Source of the DNA: UBA1765 sp045615885
Lineage (GTDB): Bacteria > Fibrobacterota > Fibrobacteria > Fibrobacterales > Fibrobacteraceae
Assembly: GCA_045615885.1 (NCBI GenBank)
Contig: JAZLFR010000023.1
Span: 1 to 52,607, forward strand
Reading direction: 5' to 3'
Length of the DNA: 52,607 nt
In this document: piece by piece, positions 31,669-39,751 of the stretch
Position numbering within the stretch: position 1 is the first letter of the stretch
Layout: the number at the start of each line of letters is the position of its first letter
Made by a program: the position numbers and the translations under genes
Notes under the pieces: generated by a model
Databases searched by the model: none
What the model was told of the DNA's origin: nothing
The model's input: the letters and a program-made list of their open reading frames with translations, nothing else

Positions 31669-33009
31669 ATGTCTGAAAAAGAATATCACGACGAACGTTA
31701 TTTTATTGATTCCGACACTTTGTCGCCGGAGGCTTTGGAACGCAAGCACCGCATCGAGACCGACCCCAGTGCCCGCACAAACCACATGGAATACATGAAG
31801 GGCATGGAAGTTATCAAGTCCGACATCCACGACAAGGTCATGGGCCATGTGGATTCCGTAGACTTTAGCAAGTACACAGCCCGCGATGTAAAGGCCGCTC
31901 TTGAACACGACACTTGCACCGTAGAAGATTTCAAGGCGCTCCTTTCTCCAGCCGCCGCACCTTTCCTGGAAAAGATGGCGCAAAAGGCAAAACTTGAAAC
32001 AAGCAAGCACTTTGGCAATACCGTCTATTTCTTTACGCCGCTCTACATCGCCAACTACTGCGAAAACTACTGCGTCTATTGCGGCTTCAACTGCTACAAC
32101 AAAATCAAGCGCATGCAGCTTTCCATGGAGCAGATCGAGCGCGAAATGAAAATCATCGCCGACAGTGGCATGGAAGAAGTGCTGATTCTTACTGGTGAAA
32201 GCCGCGCCAAGAGCAGCGTGGAATACATCGGCGAAGCCTGCAAGATTGCCCACAAGTATTTTCGCATGGTTGGCGTGGAAGTCTATCCGATGAACACGGA
32301 CGAATACAAGTACCTGCATGAATGCGGCGTTGACTACGTTACCGTTTTCCAGGAAACCTACGACAAGGACCGCTACGAACAGCTTCACCTGCTGGGTCAC
32401 AAGCGTATCTATCCGTACCGCTTCGACTCCCAGGAACGCGCCCTCATGGGTGGCATGCGTGGCTGCGGTTTCTCTGCATTGCTTGGCCTTTCCGACTTCC
32501 GCAAGGATGCCCTGGCGAGCGCCCTCCATGTGTTCTACTTGCAGAAGAAGTACCCTCATGCAGAAATGAGTCTTTCTTGCCCGCGCCTTCGCCCAATCGT
32601 GAACAACGACAAGATTAACCCTCTTGACGTTCACGAAAAGGAACTTTGCCAGGTGCTGTGCGCCTACCGCATCTTTATGCCCTTCGTTGGCATTACCGTC
32701 TCCAGCCGCGAATCCAAGGAATTCCGCAACGGCATCGTAAAGATCGCTGCCACAAAGATTTCTGCAGGTGTCTCCACAGGCGTTGGCGACCACGAAGAAA
32801 AGTACAAGAAGGACGAATGCAAGCCCCGCACAACTGAAGAGAATGCCCGCGCAGCAGAAACCGGTGGCAACGCCGCTGCAACGGAATCCGAAGATGCCGG
32901 CGGCGACGAACAGTTCGAAATCAACGATTCCCGCAGCTTGAACACCATGTACAAGGATATCAGCGACGAAGGTTTGCAGCCAGTGCTAAACGATTACCTG
33001 TACGTGTAA
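31669..33009 (+). CDS. thiH: 2-iminoacetate synthase ThiH with an inserted acidic segment
   Basis: 446 residues, about 70 longer than E. coli ThiH (377). A radical SAM enzyme that cleaves tyrosine to make dehydroglycine for ThiG. The [4Fe-4S] motif is in NYCENYCVYCGFNCYNKIKR (CxxxCxxC, about residues 127-134). ILTGESRAKSSVEYI, VEVYPMNTDEYKYLHE and MSLSCPRLRPI are as in the family. Residues about 376-413 are an inserted low-complexity stretch (EENARAAETGGNAAATESED) between STGVGDH and EQFEINDSRS, two parts that adjoin more closely in other ThiH proteins. The frame is intact, so the gene is probably functional. Confidence 0.95.
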   Translation: MSEKEYHDERYFIDSDTLSPEALERKHRIETDPSARTNHMEYMKGMEVIKSDIHDKVMGHVDSVDFSKYTARDVKAALEHDTCTVEDFKALLSPAAAPFLEKMAQKAKLETSKHFGNTVYFFTPLYIANYCENYCVYCGFNCYNKIKRMQLSMEQIEREMKIIADSGMEEVLILTGESRAKSSVEYIGEACKIAHKYFRMVGVEVYPMNTDEYKYLHECGVDYVTVFQETYDKDRYEQLHLLGHKRIYPYRFDSQERALMGGMRGCGFSALLGLSDFRKDALASALHVFYLQKKYPHAEMSLSCPRLRPIVNNDKINPLDVHEKELCQVLCAYRIFMPFVGITVSSRESKEFRNGIVKIAATKISAGVSTGVGDHEEKYKKDECKPRTTEENARAAETGGNAAATESEDAGGDEQFEINDSRSLNTMYKDISDEGLQPVLNDYLYV

Positions 33010-33099
33010 GAATCAGCGTCCCAACTTTTCCAAAATTTTACGAACAAGCGATTTTTTCACATTGCAAAATCCGTGAAAAAGAGCGTATTCCATACTTAT

Positions 33100-33105
33100 T
33101 ATATT
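33100..33105 (+). promoter_or_regulatory. Possible internal -10 element (TATATT) before the GGDEF gene
   Basis: TATATT in the 166-bp gap between thiH and the GGDEF gene. It may give the GGDEF-thiE pair a promoter of its own, outside riboswitch control. Confidence 0.3.
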
Positions 33106-33175
33106 TTTTAACCAAATAGACGACCTTTAAAAGTTCAAGTTTTGAAGGCCACTATAAGGATTTATAGGTCTTATT

Positions 33176-34741
33176 TTGGAATACTCGCTTTACTGGATCG
33201 CTTCCCTAACTTTTGCCATTGTCCTTGGCATTATAATGTGGCACGCCTATGCCTATAGGAATGTCATGTCGTCTGTTGACCGCGCCTACCGCATACTCCT
33301 TTCCTGGTGCATATTCTTTTGCGCGCAGGATGCCATCTGGGGCATTGCCGCTACGCCATCGTTCGGTCATCCAGGCTTTCTGTTCGGCATAACGACCGGC
33401 TTCCACATTTGGACGGTCATCACGGCATACTTCTGGTTGAACTTCGTATTGACCTACCTTGGCAACGAAATCAACCACAAAAAATTTTTCAAAGTACTCG
33501 TCTTATTCGCGGTAGCCTTCCAGCTTATCCTTGTAATCAGGAACATTTTCACGCCGACAATTTTCACGATTGGACCAAACAACACCTACCAGGTAGAAGC
33601 ATTCCGTAAAGCAGCTTTTTTCAACCAGTATTTCATTTACGTTCTCATCGGTATTGCCGCTGCAATATCGGCCCTAAAAACCAAGGGCGACAGAAGCAAG
33701 CACTACTTAGCCGTATTCATGTTCGTGCTTTCGCCAATCCTTTGCGGCATTACGCAACTGCTATACCCAGATGCTCCGTTCTATTCAATCGGCTACCTAA
33801 TCGGCTGCATCATCATTCACGTATTCATTGTGTCTAAAGACCACACGGAACGCCTCGTCATCGATTCCATTACAGACGAACTCACGCAACTGTTCAACCG
33901 CCGCTCTTACGAAGAAGACTTCAAGCGCTATCGTGATGTGCCGGTCGAAGACGACTTCATCATTTTCTCCATCGACATCAACGGGCTCAAGCAGATGAAC
34001 GACTCTCTTGGCCATGATGTTGGCGACGAACTCATTACCGGCTCCGCCAAGTGCATTACGAATGCATTTGCGGGCAGCGGCAAGGTCTATCGCGTAGGTG
34101 GAGACGAATTCATGGCTGTAGTCTATACAGACAACGACGGCAAATATTTCAAAGACAAAATCATCGAAGAAACGCTGCAGTGGAAGGGTGAAAAAGTCAA
34201 GGAGATTTCGCTCTCCATAGGCTACGCCGCAAAGCGCGACTTCCCGGAATTGTCTTTGATCGAATTGAAAAAGACATCCGACAAAATGATGTACAAAGAC
34301 AAGGACAACTACTACAAGACTAAGGGCATCGACCGCCGCGGCCAGCGCGAAGCGTTCAACGCCATCTGCAAGTCCTACACAAAAATCCTTAAGATAAATT
34401 TGACGACCGACAGCTACGGCATCATCCAGATGAACTCTAACGAAAAGGCTGTTGATATGGGCTTTTCCGAAAAAATTTCGGAATGGCTGCACGGCTTTGG
34501 TAAAAGCGGCCAGGTTCATCCGGACGACCTAGACGAATACCTTTCCAAAACAGACATCAACTATTTGCGTGGCTATTTCAAAAATGGCTGCTCCTCTATC
34601 GGCGTATTCTACAGAAGGCGTGAAGGCAACAGCTTCCGTGCAGTGATGATGGAAATGCTCCCGGCAGAAGACTACTCCAACGAAAACCAGAGCCTATTCC
34701 TTTACGTCAAGGATATCGGCAACAAAATTGTTTACGCATAA
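33176..34741 (+). CDS. Membrane diguanylate cyclase (7TM-like sensor, GGDEF) with extra C-terminal domain
   Basis: 521 residues. The first 225 form about seven hydrophobic helices, as in 7TM sensor modules. The GGDEF domain covers about 240-385; the signature is intact at residues 308-312 (VYRVGGDEFMAV), and DINGLKQMNDSLGHDVGDEL is the substrate-binding part, so it should make cyclic di-GMP. The RxxD inhibitory site is not seen upstream of GGDEF. The last 130 residues (from GQREAFNAICKSYTKIL) form a separate domain, perhaps PAS-like. The start is TTG at 33176, with AGG 7 nt upstream and a membrane helix directly after it. Its stop overlaps the thiE start (TAATG), tying a signalling enzyme to thiamine synthesis. 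Confidence 0.85.
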   Translation: MEYSLYWIASLTFAIVLGIIMWHAYAYRNVMSSVDRAYRILLSWCIFFCAQDAIWGIAATPSFGHPGFLFGITTGFHIWTVITAYFWLNFVLTYLGNEINHKKFFKVLVLFAVAFQLILVIRNIFTPTIFTIGPNNTYQVEAFRKAAFFNQYFIYVLIGIAAAISALKTKGDRSKHYLAVFMFVLSPILCGITQLLYPDAPFYSIGYLIGCIIIHVFIVSKDHTERLVIDSITDELTQLFNRRSYEEDFKRYRDVPVEDDFIIFSIDINGLKQMNDSLGHDVGDELITGSAKCITNAFAGSGKVYRVGGDEFMAVVYTDNDGKYFKDKIIEETLQWKGEKVKEISLSIGYAAKRDFPELSLIELKKTSDKMMYKDKDNYYKTKGIDRRGQREAFNAICKSYTKILKINLTTDSYGIIQMNSNEKAVDMGFSEKISEWLHGFGKSGQVHPDDLDEYLSKTDINYLRGYFKNGCSSIGVFYRRREGNSFRAVMMEMLPAEDYSNENQSLFLYVKDIGNKIVYA

Positions 34742-35367
34742 TGAAACTTGATACAACTCTCTATTTTATTACCGACAGCACAACCGTCCCCGAAGAACGT
34801 TTTTTGCCAGTTGTTGAAGCGGCCTGCAAGGGCGGCGCGACCATTATCCAGTTGCGCGAAAAGAACCGCTCTACGCGCGAGTACATGCAGCTGGCAGAAG
34901 CAGTGCACAACGTGACCAGCCGCTACAACGTGCCGCTCATCATTGATGACCGCGTAGATGTTGCCTTGGCCATCGGCGCAGAAGGTGTCCATGTGGGCCA
35001 GACTGACATGCCGGTACACATTGCGCGCAAGCTCATGGGCAAAGACAAAATCGTCGGAGCCACAACAAAGACCGTTCCGCAGGCCCTCGAAGCCTACGAG
35101 CAGGGCGCAGACTACCTTGGCGTCGGCGCCATCTACCCGACCACGACAAAAGTCGTTACCATTTTGACTAGCGTCGATACGCTCAAGGCGATCGTGAAGG
35201 CAGTGCCAATCAACGTGAATGCCATCGGTGGCCTGAACAAGGACAACATCGATGTGCTGAAAGGTTCCGGCATTAGCGGGATTTGCGCAGTTTCTGCCAT
35301 CATGAAGGCAAACGACCCAGAAAATGCCACCCGCGAGCTCAAAAAAGCCTTTCTCACACTGGGATAA
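34741..35367 (+). CDS. thiE: Thiamine-phosphate synthase ThiE
   Basis: 208 residues, a TIM-barrel enzyme that couples HMP pyrophosphate with thiazole phosphate to form thiamine phosphate. Motifs are GGATIIQLREKNRSTREY (QLREK), PLIIDDRVDVALAIGAEGVHVGQ (the Mg-pyrophosphate DDR..D and HVGQ), GATTKTVPQALEAYEQGADYLGVGAIYPTTTK and NAIGGL. The ATG overlaps the GGDEF stop (TAATG), so its translation is coupled to that gene. It closes the operon. The HMP branch (thiC, thiD) is not in the window. Confidence 0.95.
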   Translation: MKLDTTLYFITDSTTVPEERFLPVVEAACKGGATIIQLREKNRSTREYMQLAEAVHNVTSRYNVPLIIDDRVDVALAIGAEGVHVGQTDMPVHIARKLMGKDKIVGATTKTVPQALEAYEQGADYLGVGAIYPTTTKVVTILTSVDTLKAIVKAVPINVNAIGGLNKDNIDVLKGSGISGICAVSAIMKANDPENATRELKKAFLTLG

Positions 35368-35370
35368 CCC

Positions 35371-35433
35371 TGCCTAAAGGCCTGTTTTTAGGCATAAAAA
35401 AGATTCCGTTCCACAATTCGGAATCTTTTTTTC
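35371..35433 (+). terminator. Terminator of the thiamine operon (two hairpins)
   Basis: A first weak stem TGCCTAAA...TTTAGGCA (35371-35394) is followed by AAAAAAGATTCCG (35396-35408) and CGGAATCTTTTTT (35419-35431) with a 10-nt loop and a T-run. The second is a typical intrinsic terminator. Confidence 0.8.
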
Positions 35434-35443
35434 ACATTTCCCC

Positions 35444-35472
35444 TTGACATATCGCAAATAATTTGCTCTATT
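35444..35472 (+). promoter_or_regulatory. Sigma-70 promoter of tRNA-Ala
   Basis: TTGACA (35444-35449), 17-bp spacer, TCTATT (35467-35472). The tRNA starts 14 nt after the hexamer, the usual distance for a stable-RNA promoter. Confidence 0.75.
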
Positions 35473-35485
35473 TGGCACACATCTC

Positions 35486-35558
<73 letters not shown>

Positions 35559-35561
35559 CTG

Positions 35562-35594
35562 AAAAAGGCTTGCAGAAATGCAGGCCTTTTTTTT
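35562..35594 (+). terminator. Terminator of tRNA-Ala
   Basis: AAAAAGGC-TTGCA, loop GAAA, TGCA-GGCCTTTTT (35562-35591), with the T-run continuing to 35594. One G-U pair interrupts the stem. Confidence 0.8.
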
Positions 35595-35611
35595 GTGTGT
35601 GTTCATAAGAT

Positions 35612-35653
35612 GTCAGCCTACAGCAGACAACACTGGAAATCAACATCCACTAG
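35612..35653 (+). repeat. GTCAGCCTACAGC repeat, copy 2
   Basis: Nearly identical to 20707-20748 and followed by CCCCTAGCCCCTATACCCTA words like those near 20830. It lies in the 173-bp gap between tRNA-Ala and leuC. Confidence 0.6.
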
Positions 35654-35731
35654 CCCCTAGCCCCTATACCCTATACCCTAAATTACTATCTTTAGCGCGC
35701 AATTAATTTTAACTATCACCAAGGTTCAACT

Positions 35732-37141
35732 ATGGGAAAATCATTATATCAGAAGATTTTCGAAAGCCACACTGTTGCCAAGCTCGAAAGCGGTCAGTGC
35801 CAGCTTTTTATCGGTCTCCATCTCTGCCACGAAGTGACTAGCCCGCAGGCTTTTGCACAGCTCCGTGAAGAAGGCACAAAGGTTCTGTTCCCGGAACGCA
35901 CCTTTGCTACCGTTGACCACATTATCCCGACAACATTCCCGGAACGTAACCGCCCGCTCCAGGACGGCATTTCCGAAGAAATGTTCTCCCATATTGAAAA
36001 CAACACCAAGAACAACGGCATCAAGTTCTTTGGCCCAAGCACAAACGAACAGGGCGTTATCCACATTGTTGGCCCGGAAGAAGGCGTGACCCAGCCGGGT
36101 ATGACCGTTGCTTGCGGTGACTCCCACACAGCTACTCACGGTGCTTTCGGCGCTATCGCATTCGGTATCGGTACAAGCCAGGTTGCAGACGTTCTTGCTA
36201 CCCAGACTCTTGCTATGAGCCCGCTCAAGACACGCCGCATCAACTTTACCGGTAAGCTCAAGGCTGGCGTTACAGCCAAGGACGTTGCTCTTGCATACAT
36301 CGCAAAGCTTGGCGTGAACGGCGGTGTTGGCTACGCTTACGAATTTGCAGGCCCGGTTATCGAAGAAATGGGTATGGAAGGCCGTATGACCATCTGTAAC
36401 ATGGCTATCGAAGGCGGCGCTCGCGTTGGCTACTGCAACCCGGACGAAAAGACGTTCGCTTACCTCAAGGGCAAGCCGTACGCTCCGAAGGCAGACAAGT
36501 GGGACGAAGCTGTTGCATACTGGAAGAGTGTTGCAACTGACGCAGACGCAAAGTTTGACGACGAAATCGAAATCAACTGCGACAACCTCGAACCGATGGT
36601 TACATGGGGTATCACTCCGGCACAGGCTCTCCAGTTGAACGACAACATGCCGAAGATTTCTGAATTCGAAGGTTCCGAAAAGAAGGTTATCGAAGAAGCT
36701 TACGAATACATGGGCTGGGAAGAAGGCGGCAAGATGATCGGCACCCCGATTGACATCGCTTTCGTTGGTTCCTGCACAAACGGCCGTCTTTCTGACTTGC
36801 AGGCCGCTGCAGAAATCATCAAGGGCCACAAGGTCGCAGATACCGTCAAGATGTGGGTCGTTCCAGGCTCCATGAAGATCAAGGTTGAAGCAGAAGCTCT
36901 TGGCCTCGACAAGATCTTTAAGGAAGCTGGTGCAGAATGGCGCGAAGCCGGCTGCTCCCTCTGCCTTGCCATGAACCCGGATAAGTTGAAGGGTCGCCAG
37001 GTTAGCGCATCTTCTAGCAACCGTAACTTCAAGGGCCGTCAGGGTTCCCCGACCGGCCGTACCATTTTGATGAGCCCGGCAATGGTTGCTGCAGCAGCTA
37101 TCGAAGGCAAGGTCACCGACGTACGCAAGTACATCAAGTAA
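35732..37141 (+). CDS. leuC: 3-isopropylmalate dehydratase large subunit
   Basis: 469 residues, the length of LeuC. With LeuD it isomerises 2-isopropylmalate to 3-isopropylmalate in leucine synthesis. Motifs are VACGDSHTATHGAFGAIAFG and VGSCTNGRLSDLQAAAEI (the first cluster Cys) and AGCSLCLAMNPDKL (the other two Cys), so the [4Fe-4S] ligands are present; SSSNRNFKGRQG follows. AAGG precedes the ATG by 6-10 nt. leuD follows after 18 bp. No leader peptide or T-box was seen upstream; the 5' gap holds a dispersed repeat. Confidence 0.97.
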   Translation: MGKSLYQKIFESHTVAKLESGQCQLFIGLHLCHEVTSPQAFAQLREEGTKVLFPERTFATVDHIIPTTFPERNRPLQDGISEEMFSHIENNTKNNGIKFFGPSTNEQGVIHIVGPEEGVTQPGMTVACGDSHTATHGAFGAIAFGIGTSQVADVLATQTLAMSPLKTRRINFTGKLKAGVTAKDVALAYIAKLGVNGGVGYAYEFAGPVIEEMGMEGRMTICNMAIEGGARVGYCNPDEKTFAYLKGKPYAPKADKWDEAVAYWKSVATDADAKFDDEIEINCDNLEPMVTWGITPAQALQLNDNMPKISEFEGSEKKVIEEAYEYMGWEEGGKMIGTPIDIAFVGSCTNGRLSDLQAAAEIIKGHKVADTVKMWVVPGSMKIKVEAEALGLDKIFKEAGAEWREAGCSLCLAMNPDKLKGRQVSASSSNRNFKGRQGSPTGRTILMSPAMVAAAAIEGKVTDVRKYIK

Positions 37142-37159
37142 CGCTAAGGAGATTTAAAA

Positions 37160-37762
37160 ATGAATTCTATTGACATCGTTAAAGGTTCCGGCGTTCCTGT
37201 TCGCGGTAACGACATCGATACAGACCGTATCATTCCGGCACGTTTTTTGAAGTGCGTAACATTCGACGGCCTTGGCGACAACGCCTTCGCTGACGATATC
37301 GCTGGCCTTGCAGCCCAGGGCAAGACACACCCGTTCCGTGACCCGGCTTACAAGAACGGCACAATCCTTGTTTCTAACCAGAACTTCGGTTGCGGCTCCA
37401 GCCGTGAACACGCTCCGCAGGCCCTCAAGCGCTGGGGCATCCGTGCGATCATCGCAGAAAGCTACTCCGAAATTTTCTTCGGTAACTGCGTTGCCCTTGG
37501 CGTTCCTTGCTACAAGGTTGACCACGCTACTGCCGACAAGATTCTTGCATTCATCGAAGCAAACCCGAGCACAGAAATCGAAACAAGCACAAAGGATCGC
37601 ACCCTGAAGCTTGGTTCCGAAACAATCCAGCTCACCCTCGCTGAAGGTCCTCGCGGCCAGTTCCTCGATGGTTCCTGGAACGCTCGCTCTGCCCTCATGG
37701 CAAACGCCGACAAGGTTGCAGAACTTGCTTCTAAGCTCCCGTACATGCAGTTCTTGAAGTAG
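37160..37762 (+). CDS. leuD: 3-isopropylmalate dehydratase small subunit
   Basis: 200 residues, the swivelling domain of the LeuCD isomerase. Family marks are GNDIDTDRIIPARFLK, NQNFGCGSSREHAPQALKRWGIRAIIAESYSEIFFGNC (the substrate-binding Ser/Arg loop) and GLPCYK-like GVPCYKV. A clear ribosome binding site (AAGGAG) lies 8 nt before the ATG, and the gene starts 18 bp after leuC. leuA and leuB are not in the window. Confidence 0.97.
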   Translation: MNSIDIVKGSGVPVRGNDIDTDRIIPARFLKCVTFDGLGDNAFADDIAGLAAQGKTHPFRDPAYKNGTILVSNQNFGCGSSREHAPQALKRWGIRAIIAESYSEIFFGNCVALGVPCYKVDHATADKILAFIEANPSTEIETSTKDRTLKLGSETIQLTLAEGPRGQFLDGSWNARSALMANADKVAELASKLPYMQFLK

Positions 37763-37767
37763 TCGCA

Positions 37768-37826
37768 AGGCGAGCGTCGCACTCCAAAGCGAGCTTTGGA
37801 GTATGACCGAGCCGCAGACTACTGCG
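37768..37826 (+). repeat. Stem-loop plus ATGACCGAG repeat
   Basis: GCGAGCGTCGCA, then CTCCAAAG-CGAG-CTTTGGAG, then TATGACCGAGCCGCAG. It aligns with about 46-92 (GTGTCGCGACCAAGC, TTGCTTGG, GGATGACCGAGTGCAG). The stem differs in sequence but the pairing and the flanking words are kept. Confidence 0.5.
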
Positions 37827-37867
37827 CTTGAAGAGCGCCAGTAATCTGCAGTTTGGACTTTCATAAC

Positions 37868-37903
37868 AAACCCCGCTGGAGTAAACTCCAGCGGGGTTTT
37901 GTC
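37868..37903. terminator. Terminator between leuD and the NAT-like gene
   Basis: AAACCCCGCTGGAG (37868-37881), loop TAAA, CTCCAGCGGGGTTT (37886-37899), then TTGTCATT. A strong 14-bp stem that lies between convergent genes and may serve both. Confidence 0.82.
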
Positions 37904-37923
37904 ATTCAGACGAAGAGCGTCTT

Positions 37924-38688
37924 TTATTTTTTATCCAAAATTTTCAACGCCTTCTCAATTAAATCTGGAGACAGGTTGAAAATTTTGCCCAGTACGTCAC
38001 TTTGATTTTCACGCGCTATCTTTTCCATGGTAGAGCCCGTTGCCGTGCGCGTCATCAAATTGCCTTTCTGAAAATAATACTGGATTCCCTTTTCGCGATC
38101 AAGCTTGTTCAGCACTGGGTAAGTCATCATTTCACGGTCAAAGCTTTCGCTCCAATGCGCGCGGAATTCCGTTTCATCAACACCAGCGACATCAAATTCA
38201 AAACGCAATTTCAAGGGCCCCTTCAAGGAACCAGTCCAAAGTTCGACAGTCTGCGGAGTACGACGCAAGCGCACCACATTTGGAACAAGCGGATAAAAGG
38301 CTTCCGTAGGTTCTGTCGCAAACGCTCCCGGAAGCATAGGCAATTCAAGCGGATCGAAAATCAAGTAGCCCGGATCAAACAGGAATTCCTTGCCTTCGTA
38401 AGGTAAAAACAATGCACAGTGAATGTTCTTTTCCTTGCGCTTGTGTCCCATCCAAAGTCTAGGTTTCAAGCCAAGTTCCAACAGTTCCTTGTACACAAAC
38501 CAAGTCATGCTGAAGCATGTGCCTCCGCCCATCCAATGGTCTACATCGTTCTGAAACGAATCGTCAAGATTGCGCGCACCATCGGCAGAACCTGAATCGG
38601 AGTAGCGAATGATTTTGGTCAAGTTCTCGTAAGTCACTTGCGAAAACTTGTTGCAAAGTTCAATAACATGTTGCCAAGTATTATCCAT
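37924..38688 (-). CDS. Arylamine N-acetyltransferase-like / papain-fold protein
   Basis: 254 residues, probably cytosolic. GGGTCFSMTWFVYKELL (Cys58), NIHCALFL (His90) and FLFDPGYLI (Asp105) give the Cys-His-Asp triad in the order and spacing of arylamine N-acetyltransferases (which have RGGxCFE, H, and DVGF) and the wider transglutaminase-like fold. The usual Glu after CF is Ser here. The C-terminal half (LRLRRTP..., LKLRFEFDVAGV, RAHWSESFD) also fits NAT. The acyl donor and acceptor are not known. It starts 38 bp after the radical SAM gene and is the last gene of a minus-strand operon. Confidence 0.7.
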   Translation of the reverse strand: MDNTWQHVIELCNKFSQVTYENLTKIIRYSDSGSADGARNLDDSFQNDVDHWMGGGTCFSMTWFVYKELLELGLKPRLWMGHKRKEKNIHCALFLPYEGKEFLFDPGYLIFDPLELPMLPGAFATEPTEAFYPLVPNVVRLRRTPQTVELWTGSLKGPLKLRFEFDVAGVDETEFRAHWSESFDREMMTYPVLNKLDREKGIQYYFQKGNLMTRTATGSTMEKIARENQSDVLGKIFNLSPDLIEKALKILDKK

Positions 38689-38726
38689 AAATCAAGAGCC
38701 AGAAACAAGATCAAAATGCAGGAATT

Positions 38727-39599
38727 TTAGAAAACTTCTACAACCACCGGTATTCTTGCACGAATTTTTTCGGCAACGCCTTCCAAGAATTCTCGAGGCA
38801 ACGGAGTCACATTCGGGAGCGCGGTATGGCGCACAACGCCATAGAGCTGCACGCCCAAAAAGTTCTTCGGGTTCGCATTGTACACACGGGTCACGCGGTC
38901 GATGTAGTGGGCAATTTCAGCGTCGTCCGGGTGGCGGTCGCCTATGTTGCAGAGCATGGTCTGCACGCGCATCGGGAAGCGTCTTACCGTTTCTTCCAGA
39001 TTCGACTGAATCGTTTCTAGCGGCACCTTGGTCTGGTCAATGATTTTCAACCATTCCTCTGAACCGGCATCAAGCTTTGCCCAGATTTCGCCGCGCGTTG
39101 CTGTCAATTCCGCAAGGCCGCGCACGACCCCTTCGGCCTGCAGGTGCGTCGCATTCGTAATAAGCGTCAAACGGATTTCAAACTCCGGGTACTGTCCCTG
39201 GATTTTGCGCATCAAAGAGCATACTTCCGGGAATTCCTTGACAAGCGTAGATTCGCCATCGCCAGAAAGGCAAATGTCCTGTATCAAGCGCTTTTCACGC
39301 GGCACATCCTTGAAGTTCGCAAAGGTCGCAAGACCAGTGCGTTTGTATTCTTCAATCATCACGACTATTTCTTCTTCAAGAGCCTTCAAATCCAACTGAA
39401 TTTTTGGACCAGGCACCGTTCTATCCACCTGGCAATAGGCGCAGCGGAAAGAACAGCTTTTATCTGGATTCAAATTCACGCCGATGGAAATTCCATGGGC
39501 TCGACGGCTGATTACCGGATACACCCATTTATTATTTTCCCACAAACGGGAATGGTCTGCCCAAGCATCGTGCAAAGCCTTTTCAACAGAATCAGACAT
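38727..39599 (-). CDS. Radical SAM protein of the COG0731 (wyosine-synthase-like) type
   Basis: 290 residues. The cluster motif is in LNPDKSCSFRCAYCQVDRTVPG (CxxxCxxC, near residues 48-55), with YPVISRRAHGISIGVNLNPD just before it, as in the COG0731 group. Next come FKDVPREKRLIQDICLSGDGEST (the GGE-like SAM site) and a TIM-barrel body. In archaea COG0731 enzymes make wyosine in tRNA-Phe; in bacteria the role of these proteins is not settled. The start overlaps the stop of a 47-residue zinc-ribbon gene (TGATG), so the two are translated together. Confidence 0.85.
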   Translation of the reverse strand: MSDSVEKALHDAWADHSRLWENNKWVYPVISRRAHGISIGVNLNPDKSCSFRCAYCQVDRTVPGPKIQLDLKALEEEIVVMIEEYKRTGLATFANFKDVPREKRLIQDICLSGDGESTLVKEFPEVCSLMRKIQGQYPEFEIRLTLITNATHLQAEGVVRGLAELTATRGEIWAKLDAGSEEWLKIIDQTKVPLETIQSNLEETVRRFPMRVQTMLCNIGDRHPDDAEIAHYIDRVTRVYNANPKNFLGVQLYGVVRHTALPNVTPLPREFLEGVAEKIRARIPVVVEVF

Positions 39600-39742
39600 C
39601 AGTCTTCCTTAATGTAACCGCAATGGTCGCAAGTGAGTTTGTAGCTGTTATCCGGGTCAACAACCAGAATGCCATTGCAATCCGGCTTTGGGCACGGGAG
39701 TTCACCGATTTCAAGTTCTCTGTATGTTTTCTTTTCTTCCAT
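39599..39742 (-). CDS. 47-residue zinc-ribbon protein coupled to the radical SAM gene
   Basis: A small gene that a 60-residue cut-off would miss. It codes for 47 residues with two Cys pairs, CPKPDC (Cys17, Cys22) and CDHC (Cys38, Cys41), in the form of a zinc ribbon. The N-terminus is acidic (MEEKKTYRELEIGE) and the end is GYIKED. The ATG is at 39742; the stop shares bases with the radical SAM start (TGATG), and the gene begins 9 bp after the outer-membrane barrel gene. The tight coupling suggests a small partner, such as an electron carrier or a substrate or RNA adaptor, for the radical SAM protein; this is inference. Confidence 0.75.
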   Translation of the reverse strand: MEEKKTYRELEIGELPCPKPDCNGILVVDPDNSYKLTCDHCGYIKED

Positions 39743-39751
39743 AATCACACC

